Shown here: in pieces, positions 1 through 5,193 of the stretch | Position numbering within the stretch: position 1 is the stretch's first letter | How the letters are laid out: each line of letters starts with the position of its first letter | Assembly: GCA_027076245.1 (NCBI GenBank) | Contig: JALTKC010000054.1 | Span: forward strand, 1-7,631 | DNA from: Gammaproteobacteria bacterium | GTDB taxonomy: Bacteria; Pseudomonadota; Gammaproteobacteria; GRL18 | Direction: 5' to 3' | DNA length: 7,631 bases | The notes under the pieces: generated by a model | Told to the model about the DNA's origin: nothing | The model's input: the letters and a program-made list of their open reading frames with translations, nothing else | The model's database searches: none | Program-made: the position numbers and the translations under genes

Positions 1-20
1 AGTTCAGTGTAATGGAACAT
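1..20 (-). CDS. Start of an unidentified minus-strand gene (partial)
   Basis: Reading the minus strand, an ATG at 20-18 opens a frame (MFHYTE, then a partial Leu codon) that leaves the window after six full codons. Support comes from a strong Shine-Dalgarno sequence, AAAGGAGA, at 34-27, with seven bases between GGAG and the ATG. Six residues are too few to identify a family, so no function is proposed. The gene points the same way as prc but is separated from it by 289 bases and a probable terminator, so it is probably transcribed separately. Confidence 0.5.
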
Positions 21-26
21 TGTCTA

Positions 27-34
27 TCTCCTTT
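27..34 (-). promoter_or_regulatory. Shine-Dalgarno site of the partial gene at the left edge
   Basis: The minus strand reads AAAGGAGA here, followed by a seven-base gap to an ATG. This is the main reason to believe that a gene starts at position 20. Confidence 0.55.
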
Positions 35-93
35 GGTTTTGTTCTGGCACCGCCGGTATTTTTAATATATAAGGTTTAATACCTTTTTAGAAT

Positions 94-118
94 TAGAAAA
101 AACAGCCTGTTTTTTCTA
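94..118. repeat. Perfect 12-bp inverted repeat (palindromic site or hairpin)
   Basis: The half site TAGAAAAAACAG (94-105) is repeated exactly in inverted form at 107-118 around one central C. As RNA it could form a stem of about 11 pairs with a GCC loop on either strand, with a run of six U in the 3' arm. It lies between prc and the gene at the left edge. It could be a weak bidirectional transcription stop or a protein-binding operator for the left-edge gene. The stem is mostly A/T and the T run lies inside it, so it is not a classical intrinsic terminator. Confidence 0.5.
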
Positions 119-276
119 CGGCGGTTGTTTTACTATGGGACAGAATTTCACGATGGGCAAGAAATTTTGGAGAAAAAAACGGATTATTTTTTAATTTGGT
201 GTTATTTCAGTTGCTTGGGGGGGGATATTAAATAACAACTCGCAAGGGTGTGCTAAAGATTTGATTTTAAATGTTA

Positions 277-300
277 AACGCGGACATGGGTGCCCGCGCT
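277..300 (-). terminator. Probable intrinsic terminator of prc
   Basis: About ten bases past the prc stop codon, the minus-strand transcript can fold into a stem with CGCGG pairing to CCGCG. The stem extends inward through G-U, C-G and A-U pairs to a four-base CCCA loop, and outward by a G-U and an A-U pair. The following minus-strand bases are TTTAACATTTAAAAT, a broken T-rich tract. The G-U pairs exist only in the minus-strand RNA; the plus strand has mismatches there. This fits termination of the leftward prc message. Confidence 0.55.
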
Positions 301-309
301 CCAAGGGAG

Positions 310-2454
310 TTATTTATTGGCCAGGTCACTCTGTTTAAGCTGGATATAATCTGCCAGAATATGCGCAGCTTCTACCAGCAGGGTACGGCTGTCGGTATCT
401 TCTTTTTCTTCCTCTTCGTCATCATCTTCGTGCAGGCCCAGGACATCTTCCTCTTCGTCCAGCTCTTTAATGCTCTTATAAGGCTCTTCACCCTTGGCCA
501 GACGGCGGCGATTTTCAATATCCAGCTGTTCCTGGCGGGATTGCTGGTATTCCTTCTGACGTTTAGACAGGTTCAGAGAAACCACTTTTTTGTCTTTCTT
601 TTTATCAATACGGGCAATGGTTTCCTGAATATAACGAAAGTCGGGGTTGCTGGCACTGCGTTCCTGATGCTTTTGTTTCAGTGTTGGCAACACATCCTTA
701 AAGCCAGGGTAGTCTTTATAATCGGCATTGGAAATTTCATCCCAGGGCAGAGCTTCAGGCAGAGAGCTTTCGCCAATTTCATCCTTATCATAAATAGCCG
801 GGAAATCAATATCCGGTAATACGCCGAGATTCTGGGTACTGCCGCCGGAAACACGGTAGAATTTGGCATGGGTCAGTTTGATCTGTCCCTGCTCCAGTTG
901 CTGCAGAGCCTGGACTGTGCCCTTGCCGAAAGTCTGGGTGCCGATGATAAGGCCGCGATTATAGTCCTGAATTGCACCGGCAAAAATCTCGGAGGCTGAG
1001 GCACTTAAACGATTAACCAGCACCGCCAGCGGGCCGCTGTAAACCACCTCATCGCTATCGTCCTGCAACTGGGCAATGCGGCCGTCTGCCGCTTTTACCT
1101 GTACGGTAGGCCCGGATTTGATAAACAGACCCACCAGAGAATTAACTTCCTGCAGGGAACCGCCGCCATTATTGCGCAGGTCGATAACCAGGCCGTCAAT
1201 ACCTTCTTTTTTCAGTTCTTCAATCAGTTTGCGGACATCTCGGGTGGTGCTTTTATAATCCGGTTTGCCGGACTGAGCACCCTTGAAATCAATATAAAAG
1301 GTGGGGATTTCTATGACCCCGATTTTCTGTTTTTTGCCGTTGTTTTCAATCGTAATAATTTCTTTTTTTGCGGCCTGTTCTTCCAGTTTGACGGTATTAC
1401 GGACAATCTGAATAATACGAGTTTTGTGATCATCCTTGCTTTTATGCGGGATCACTTCCAGACGTACTACCGTGCCTTTTTTACCGCGAATTAACTGCAC
1501 CACATCATCCAGACGCCAGCCGATAACATCCTCAATTTTGCCGTCAACACCCTGGCCGACACCGACAATGCGATCCCCGGCTTTAAGCTGCCCGCCTTTT
1601 TCAGCGGGGCCGGCAGGCACCAGACGTTTGACCTTGGTATAACCGTCTTCAGACTGCAGCATGGCACCAATACCTTCCAGTGACAGACTCATCTGAATAT
1701 CAAAGTTTTCTGATACTCTGGGTGAGAAATACTGGGTATGGGGATCATAGGATTCTGCCAGGGCATTGATATAAGTGCGAAAAGCATCTTCGCTATTGGT
1801 CTGTTTAATGCGGTTAAGCTGATTTTTATAGCGCTTAATTAATAACTCACGGATTTCCTTATCCTCTTTACCGGCCAGTTTAAAGCTGATGATCAGGTTT
1901 TTAAGCTGTTTACGGGTCAGATCATTTTGTTCTTTTTGATTGGCTGGCCAGGGCATTTTCTCCCGATCAATAACCAGTTCTTCGTCCTTGCTGAAATCCA
2001 GTTTGTCGTATTCATTTTCCAGCAGGTTGAGGGTATAAACCAGACGTTCGGCATGGCGTTTCTGGTACAGGTTAAAGGCTTTAAAGGCATGGCTTAATTC
2101 GCCGCGGCGAAAATCATTGTCAATCTGATAACGGTAACGTTCCAGTTCCTTAATATCACTGGCCAGGAAAAAGGTGTGGTTAGGATCCAGAGATTTAATA
2201 AAGGCATCGAACACTTTAGCAGATAATTTATCGTCCAGAACCATTTGCCGATAATGCTGGTACTGTAATTGTTTGGCAATCACAAAGCTGAGCTTGGCCT
2301 GATCTTTTTCCGGAGCCACGGGATGAATATATTCATCACTTTTAAAAACTTTGGCCGAACTTAAGGCGGGCAGCAGAATAAATACCGCCAGCAGCAGGGC
2401 AAAAATAGCTTGTTGACGGTTTTGATTAATACGGCGATAACACATTTTGAACAT
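310..2454 (-). CDS. prc: Prc/Tsp tail-specific C-terminal processing protease
   Basis: This is a periplasmic serine protease of family S41 that trims or degrades proteins from their C-termini; in E. coli it acts on FtsI, MepS and tagged proteins. Visible domains are a signal peptide (hydrophobic 16-31, likely cleavage after ALSSA at 34), an N-terminal Tsp domain (about 40-250), a PDZ domain (about 255-340, with SLEGIGAML), an S41 core (about 377-555, with IDLRNNGGG at 424-432) and a C-terminal accessory domain (about 560-705). By the spacing known for E. coli S430/D441/K455, the catalytic residues are S486 (in SASASE), D497 and K511 (in FGKG). The 714 residues exceed the roughly 680 of E. coli, mainly through an acidic stretch at 664-688. 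The start has a weak AAGAAG upstream; the ATG at codon 4 is an alternative. The gene stands alone, divergent from greB. Confidence 0.97.
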   Translation of the reverse strand: MFKMCYRRINQNRQQAIFALLLAVFILLPALSSAKVFKSDEYIHPVAPEKDQAKLSFVIAKQLQYQHYRQMVLDDKLSAKVFDAFIKSLDPNHTFFLASDIKELERYRYQIDNDFRRGELSHAFKAFNLYQKRHAERLVYTLNLLENEYDKLDFSKDEELVIDREKMPWPANQKEQNDLTRKQLKNLIISFKLAGKEDKEIRELLIKRYKNQLNRIKQTNSEDAFRTYINALAESYDPHTQYFSPRVSENFDIQMSLSLEGIGAMLQSEDGYTKVKRLVPAGPAEKGGQLKAGDRIVGVGQGVDGKIEDVIGWRLDDVVQLIRGKKGTVVRLEVIPHKSKDDHKTRIIQIVRNTVKLEEQAAKKEIITIENNGKKQKIGVIEIPTFYIDFKGAQSGKPDYKSTTRDVRKLIEELKKEGIDGLVIDLRNNGGGSLQEVNSLVGLFIKSGPTVQVKAADGRIAQLQDDSDEVVYSGPLAVLVNRLSASASEIFAGAIQDYNRGLIIGTQTFGKGTVQALQQLEQGQIKLTHAKFYRVSGGSTQNLGVLPDIDFPAIYDKDEIGESSLPEALPWDEISNADYKDYPGFKDVLPTLKQKHQERSASNPDFRYIQETIARIDKKKDKKVVSLNLSKRQKEYQQSRQEQLDIENRRRLAKGEEPYKSIKELDEEEDVLGLHEDDDEEEEKEDTDSRTLLVEAAHILADYIQLKQSDLANK

Positions 2455-2502
2455 AAAATAACTTCTTAAATAAATAATTTCTTAAATAAAATAAATACAC
2501 TA

Positions 2503-2508
2503 ATTATA
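2503..2508 (-). promoter_or_regulatory. Candidate -10 box for prc
   Basis: The minus strand has a perfect TATAAT about 48 bases upstream of the prc start. No good -35 hexamer lies 16-18 bases further upstream, so this is a tentative promoter call. The surrounding leader is very AT-rich and contains a 12-base direct repeat (TTCTTAAATAAA on the plus strand) at 2463-2474 and 2479-2490. Confidence 0.3.
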
Positions 2509-2681
2509 ATATTAGGGCACTTTACAGGGTTTTAAATGAAAAAAGGCTGAATATAGCAATCAGGATCGATATTTCTGGACTATAGCTGACCAGTTAGACC
2601 TATTTTAGGCTATTTTTATCCCTATGTGTAAGAAAAGAATGAGAAACAGTCAATAAAAATCATAAAAAATCTCAAAAAAGC

Positions 2682-2686
2682 AGGGA
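2682..2686 (+). promoter_or_regulatory. Shine-Dalgarno site of greB
   Basis: AGGGA is followed by nine bases and then the ATG at 2696. This supports the long N-terminus of this GreB rather than an internal start at a position matching the shorter E. coli protein. Confidence 0.55.
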
Positions 2687-2695
2687 ATTATCATT

Positions 2696-3220
2696 ATGGG
2701 GCGTTACAGACCACCACGGAAACCCTCTTCCAAATACATCACTCCAGAGGGTATGGAGAAAATGGAAGAAGAACTGCGTTATTTATGGAAAGTAAAACGA
2801 CCAAAAGTGACCCAGGCGGTGTCTGAAGCTGCCGCCCAGGGTGATCGCAGTGAAAATGCTGAATACATTTATGGCAAAAAACAATTACGGGAAATTGATG
2901 CCCGGGTGCGTTTTCTCAGTAAACGGCTGGAAGATATGGTCGTGGTGGACCGTATTCCGGAGGATCAGAAAAAAATCAATTTTGGTGCTTGGGTTGAACT
3001 GGAAGATGAGGACGGTGAATTAAAACAGTATCGTATTGTTGGCCCTGATGAGTTTGATGTGAAACAGGGCTTAATCAGTATGGATTCACCCCTGGCCAAA
3101 GCCCTGTTAAATAAAAGAGAAGGGGAAGAGGTTATGGTAAAGGGGCCGAAAGGGGCAATAGAAATGTACATCAATCGAGTTCAGTATCAACCATTCCCTC
3201 TACCTCCGGGAGAGGGTTAG
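2696..3220 (+). CDS. greB: Transcription elongation factor GreB
   Basis: GreB binds the secondary channel of RNA polymerase and stimulates cleavage of backtracked RNA, rescuing stalled elongation complexes in the cytoplasm. The N-terminal coiled coil spans about residues 15-85. Its tip carries GDRSENAEY, with D50 and E53 matching the catalytic-tip acidic residues D41 and E44 of Gre factors. The C-terminal FKBP-like domain runs from about 95 (FGAWVELED) through IVGPDEFD and SMDSPLAKALL to INRVQY. Here LRYLWKVKRPKV and the tip motif point to GreB rather than GreA. Relative to E. coli, the N-terminus is extended by about nine residues (MGRYRPPRK). The last codons (PLPPGEG and the stop) lie in a hairpin repeat, so the natural tail appears to have been replaced. 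The gene converges on the sigma operon 22 bases away. Confidence 0.96.
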   Translation: MGRYRPPRKPSSKYITPEGMEKMEEELRYLWKVKRPKVTQAVSEAAAQGDRSENAEYIYGKKQLREIDARVRFLSKRLEDMVVVDRIPEDQKKINFGAWVELEDEDGELKQYRIVGPDEFDVKQGLISMDSPLAKALLNKREGEEVMVKGPKGAIEMYINRVQYQPFPLPPGEG

Positions 3221-3223
3221 GGG
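3196..3223. repeat. GC-rich hairpin repeat overlapping the greB 3' end
   Basis: CCCTCT (3196-3201) pairs with AGAGGG (3211-3216), with two further C-G pairs inside and a TCC loop, followed by TTAGGGG. This resembles the dispersed 'CCCTC...GAGGG TTAGGG' intergenic repeats found in many proteobacterial genomes. It supplies the last codons and the TAG stop of greB. No T-run follows on either strand, so it is not a standard intrinsic terminator, though as a hairpin between convergent genes it could still protect or end both messages. Its identity as a family member is recalled from general knowledge and was not searched. Confidence 0.6.
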
Positions 3224-3236
3224 AAAATAACAATAT

Positions 3237-3260
3237 AAGGTATCATGCAGCAAGTACCTT
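3237..3260 (-). terminator. Weak candidate terminator for the sigma operon
   Basis: AAGGTA (3237-3242) and TACCTT (3255-3260) form a 6-bp inverted repeat around the stop codon of the last operon gene. On the minus strand the second arm is followed by ATATTGTTATTTT. The stem is short and the loop is 12 bases, so this is a weak call. Confidence 0.25.
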
Positions 3261-3578
3261 AAATACAGCCTCAGCCGTCCCCTTATCAATAATAACCAGT
3301 ATTTCACAATAAGTATTTTCACTGGGCGGCTCATCTCCGCAGCTGCAGCCGCCCATAATTTCATAAAAAAACACACCAATGTGCACTTCAATGGTATCGG
3401 CCTGTTCTTTAACTATATTAACCAGTACAGAAATACTTTCATCATCAGCCTGACCACCCCTTTGAGTACCTAGATGCAGAGGCAGACTGCTGGGTGGCAG
3501 TGCTTCAAGTTCCTGTTTGAGGGTAACTTTAAAGTTATCGCCAGGCCATTGGGCCAGGGACTGACTCAGGTGTATCAT
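3243..3578 (-). CDS. Small uncharacterised protein of the sigma-factor operon, three cysteines
   Basis: This is a 111-residue protein without signal peptide or membrane segment, so probably cytoplasmic. I recognise no characterised domain. The N-terminus (MIHLSQSLAQW, then KQELEALPPSSLPL) looks like a helical segment. The second half alternates like beta strands (SISVLVNIV, IEVHIGVFFYEI, CEILVIIDK). C78 and C80 (GGCSCGDEP) plus C91 form a CxC-X10-C pattern that could bind metal or form a redox-sensitive disulfide. Its ATG overlaps the TGA of the upstream anti-sigma-like gene by four bases (ATGA), with GAGGA about ten bases upstream, so the two are translationally coupled. Position suggests an accessory role with the sigma/anti-sigma pair. 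Similar small proteins may carry unreliable names in databases, so I give no function. Confidence 0.8.
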   Translation of the reverse strand: MIHLSQSLAQWPGDNFKVTLKQELEALPPSSLPLHLGTQRGGQADDESISVLVNIVKEQADTIEVHIGVFFYEIMGGCSCGDEPPSENTYCEILVIIDKGTAEAVFKVLAA

Positions 3579-4336
3579 GGTTTAGTCGTCCTCTGCCAGG
3601 GAGCCAGTTGTTTTAAAATAACGGGATCCACCGGCTGTTGCGGGTAATTTTCCTGTAATTGCTGCAGCAGGACTGCTGCCTGTTTAAAATCTCTAGACTG
3701 GATCAACTGTTCAATTTGTTTAAGTCGTTGTTCGGCGCTCAGACCAGAAGAAAAAGCAGGTGTAGCCTGCTCTGTGACTATTCCTCCTGCAACATTTTCC
3801 TCGCTTGCTATCGGTTGCCTGGCAAAGTTAAGCTGTCGGGTATCATTTTTTTGCATGGCTTTAAATGCTGAGCCGGCCCGGAATTCGGTTGCCTGTGGTT
3901 TTGGGGCCGGAGTGTTTAAATATTGTGTTTTTTCTTTTACAGGTATGGAAGTGGATACCGTGTCTGCTTCAACTTTAGCCCGGGAAATACCCTGTTTACC
4001 GACTTTATCAGATAAAGTGGTGGTAACAGTGGATGGTGAATAAACCGGTACCATTGATGAAGACCTGTCTTTTTCCTGTTCCTGTTCTTGTTCCAGAGTA
4101 TGATAAGTCAGCATACCCACAAGGGAGAAAATAACGAAAGTGGCTGCCCAGGATGATGGCTGACGCCACCATGAAGAAGTGTGATGATGTTTTTCTGCTG
4201 CCGTCAAAATCGCCTGATCCAGATGAGATGAAGGTTCCGGGGAGGGGATATCCTGATACACTTCGGAAATAAAGGTGTCATCCTTAAGGCGCTTTTCCAG
4301 AGCGGCTCCGGAAGGATGCTTTGTGTGCTTGCTCAT
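3575..4336 (-). CDS. Single-pass membrane protein, likely anti-sigma factor
   Basis: The 253-residue protein directly follows the sigma gene. It has a cytoplasmic-type N-terminal region (1-59, with HLDQAILTAAEKHHH), one membrane segment (about 60-79, SSWAATFVIFSLVGMLTYHT), and a long Ser/Thr/Pro/Gln-rich periplasmic part. The C-terminus (about 199-235) carries EQRLKQIEQLIQSRDFKQA and then LLQQLQENYP, resembling the short helical repeat seen at the end of some membrane anti-sigma proteins. There is no cysteine at all, so it lacks the zinc-binding HxxxCxxC motif of ZAS-type anti-sigmas. A good ribosome site (GGGAG, seven bases before the ATG) lies in the sigma gene, and the two genes overlap by ATGA. 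The anti-sigma role is inferred from position and topology; sequence homology is weak. Confidence 0.8.
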   Translation of the reverse strand: MSKHTKHPSGAALEKRLKDDTFISEVYQDIPSPEPSSHLDQAILTAAEKHHHTSSWWRQPSSWAATFVIFSLVGMLTYHTLEQEQEQEKDRSSSMVPVYSPSTVTTTLSDKVGKQGISRAKVEADTVSTSIPVKEKTQYLNTPAPKPQATEFRAGSAFKAMQKNDTRQLNFARQPIASEENVAGGIVTEQATPAFSSGLSAEQRLKQIEQLIQSRDFKQAAVLLQQLQENYPQQPVDPVILKQLAPWQRTTKP

Positions 4337-4932
4337 AATTCGACTCCCAGATGATGGGCCAGATGCCGGCGTAATTTTTTACCGGCATAACGCAAACGGC
4401 TTTTGGTACTTTCAAAACTGCTCTGAGTGACCAGGGCAATATCATGCAGGCTTAACCCGCTTTTTTCATGCAGCAGAAAAACCTCTTTCTGTTCTCTGGG
4501 CAGTTCTTCAATACCGTTTAGCAGCAGTTTCTGCAGTTGTTTATTCTGTAGTGTATTATCAGGCTGGTGTTGTTCCTGAATGTGTGCCTCACCGCTATTA
4601 TCATTATGTTCTCTGCTATCTGTTTGAATAACTGTCAGGTGTTTACGCTTTTCTGATTTACGATAATAATCCATCAGGGTATTGTGTGCTATTTTATACA
4701 GCCAGGTTTTAAATGACGACTGTTGTTTAAACCGCGCAGAAGATTTAATGACTTTTAACCAGATCTCCTGATGCAGTTCATCAGCCAGAGCCGGTGTATT
4801 GATCTGGCGAAAACAGTAATGGTAAATGGGATTTTTATAACGTCTGTACAGGGTTTCAAACGCCAGGTGACTGCCGCCAGCATAGTCTTTTATAAGCTGT
4901 TCGTCAGTTTTTTCAGTGATGGACTCAGTCAT
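4333..4932 (-). CDS. ECF-type RNA polymerase sigma factor
   Basis: The 199-residue protein has only the sigma-2 and sigma-4 domains, as in group 4 (extracytoplasmic function) sigma factors that direct RNA polymerase to stress or envelope promoters. Sigma-2 covers about 13-92: AFETLYRRYKNPIYHYCFR, then ADELHQEIWLKV, and FKTWLYKIAHNTLMDYYRK, the typical region 2.3/2.4 for -10 recognition. A variable hydrophilic linker spans about 93-130. Sigma-4 covers about 133-190: GIEELPREQKEVFLLHE, then the helix-turn-helix SLHDIALVTQSSFESTKSRL followed by RYAGKKLRRHL. It is first in a three-gene operon with ATGA overlap to the next gene. The start codon lacks a Shine-Dalgarno sequence, and a TATACT lies eight bases before it, so the message may be leaderless. 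The target promoters are not known. Confidence 0.93.
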   Translation of the reverse strand: MTESITEKTDEQLIKDYAGGSHLAFETLYRRYKNPIYHYCFRQINTPALADELHQEIWLKVIKSSARFKQQSSFKTWLYKIAHNTLMDYYRKSEKRKHLTVIQTDSREHNDNSGEAHIQEQHQPDNTLQNKQLQKLLLNGIEELPREQKEVFLLHEKSGLSLHDIALVTQSSFESTKSRLRYAGKKLRRHLAHHLGVEL

Positions 4933-4940
4933 AGGCTAAG

Positions 4941-4946
4941 AGTATA
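4941..4946 (-). promoter_or_regulatory. Candidate -10 box for the sigma operon (possible leaderless message)
   Basis: The minus strand has TATACT eight bases before the sigma ATG, which would put transcription start at or very near the first codon. No convincing sigma-70 -35 box is seen 16-18 bases upstream, so another sigma factor or an activator would be needed. Confidence 0.3.
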
Positions 4947-4974
4947 GACGTTTCAGGGTGAAATATGGGTTAAT

Positions 4975-5041
4975 TAAAAAAGAATGCTAACTTAGGTTAA
5001 ATGGTGAGCAATGTTTTAGCCAGGTAAAATAAAAAAGAATG
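4975..5041 (+). repeat. Pair of 12-bp direct repeats in the control region
   Basis: TAAAAAAGAATG occurs at 4975-4986 and again at 5030-5041, 55 bases apart. Both copies lie in the intergenic region between the sigma operon and the outer-membrane protein operon, and could be binding sites of a regulator serving either side. Confidence 0.45.
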
Positions 5042-5069
5042 TTTCAAACATTAAATTTTTGTAATGTTT
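5010..5069. promoter_or_regulatory. Cluster of AATGTTT motifs with a 15-bp palindrome
   Basis: AATGTTT occurs on the plus strand at 5010-5016, 5038-5044 and 5063-5069, with starts 28 and 25 bases apart. The middle copy forms a perfect palindrome with AAACATT at 5046-5052 around one C. The cluster lies just upstream of the promoter of the outer-membrane protein operon and is a candidate operator array. The region is AT-rich, so chance repeats are possible. Confidence 0.4.
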
Positions 5070-5112
5070 TGTAACGTATTGAAATATATTTAATATTTAT
5101 CTTGTTTCTGGT

Positions 5113-5141
5113 TTGATGCACAATAGTTTCTAAACTATACT
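5113..5141 (+). promoter_or_regulatory. Sigma-70-type promoter of the outer-membrane protein operon
   Basis: TTGATG (5113-5118) and TATACT (5136-5141) are separated by exactly 17 bases, matching four and five of six consensus bases. Transcription would start near 5148, giving a leader of about 45 bases before the ATG at 5194. A palindrome at 5123-5138 fills the spacer and enters the -10 box. Confidence 0.65.
5123..5138. promoter_or_regulatory. Operator-like palindrome inside the promoter
   Basis: ATAGTTT (5123-5129) is repeated inverted as AAACTAT (5132-5138), with two bases between. It sits in the promoter spacer and overlaps the first three bases of the -10 box, where a bound repressor would block RNA polymerase. 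Confidence 0.45.
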
Positions 5142-5181
5142 AAGTTCCATGTCAATATTAGAAAATTTTTGGGAATCTATC

Positions 5182-5185
5182 AGGA
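5182..5185 (+). promoter_or_regulatory. Shine-Dalgarno site that decides the start of the outer-membrane protein
   Basis: AGGA is followed by eight bases and the ATG at 5194. The earlier in-frame ATG at 5149 has no such site and coincides with the predicted transcription start. Confidence 0.6.
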
Positions 5186-5193
5186 ATAAAAAT

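Noticed and set aside
71..88. Small hairpin AAGGT/ACCTT followed by T's on the plus strand
   Set aside because: The stem has only five pairs, and no plus-strand gene lies upstream that would need terminating there.
271..819. Plus-strand open frame of 182 codons at the prc 3' end
   Set aside because: It is antisense to the highly conserved prc gene. Its Phe/Leu-rich product comes from the reverse of acidic and lysine codons, and there is no ribosome site.
2965..3174. Minus-strand open frame inside greB
   Set aside because: greB is unmistakable in the other direction; the Ser-run product is the reverse of Asp/Glu codons.
3774..4043. Plus-strand open frame inside the anti-sigma-like gene
   Set aside because: It is a shadow of the minus-strand gene, whose frame is anchored by two ATGA overlaps and a membrane segment.
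5142..5148. Minus-strand GGAACTT resembling a sigma-E-type -35 box for the sigma operon
   Set aside because: No matching -10 motif follows at 15-17 bases, and it would give a leader of about 180 bases.
5149..5193. Upstream in-frame ATG as start of the outer-membrane protein
   Set aside because: It coincides with the predicted transcription start and has no Shine-Dalgarno sequence. The ATG at 5194 has AGGA at good spacing and gives a normal signal peptide. Leaderless use of 5149 is not fully excluded.
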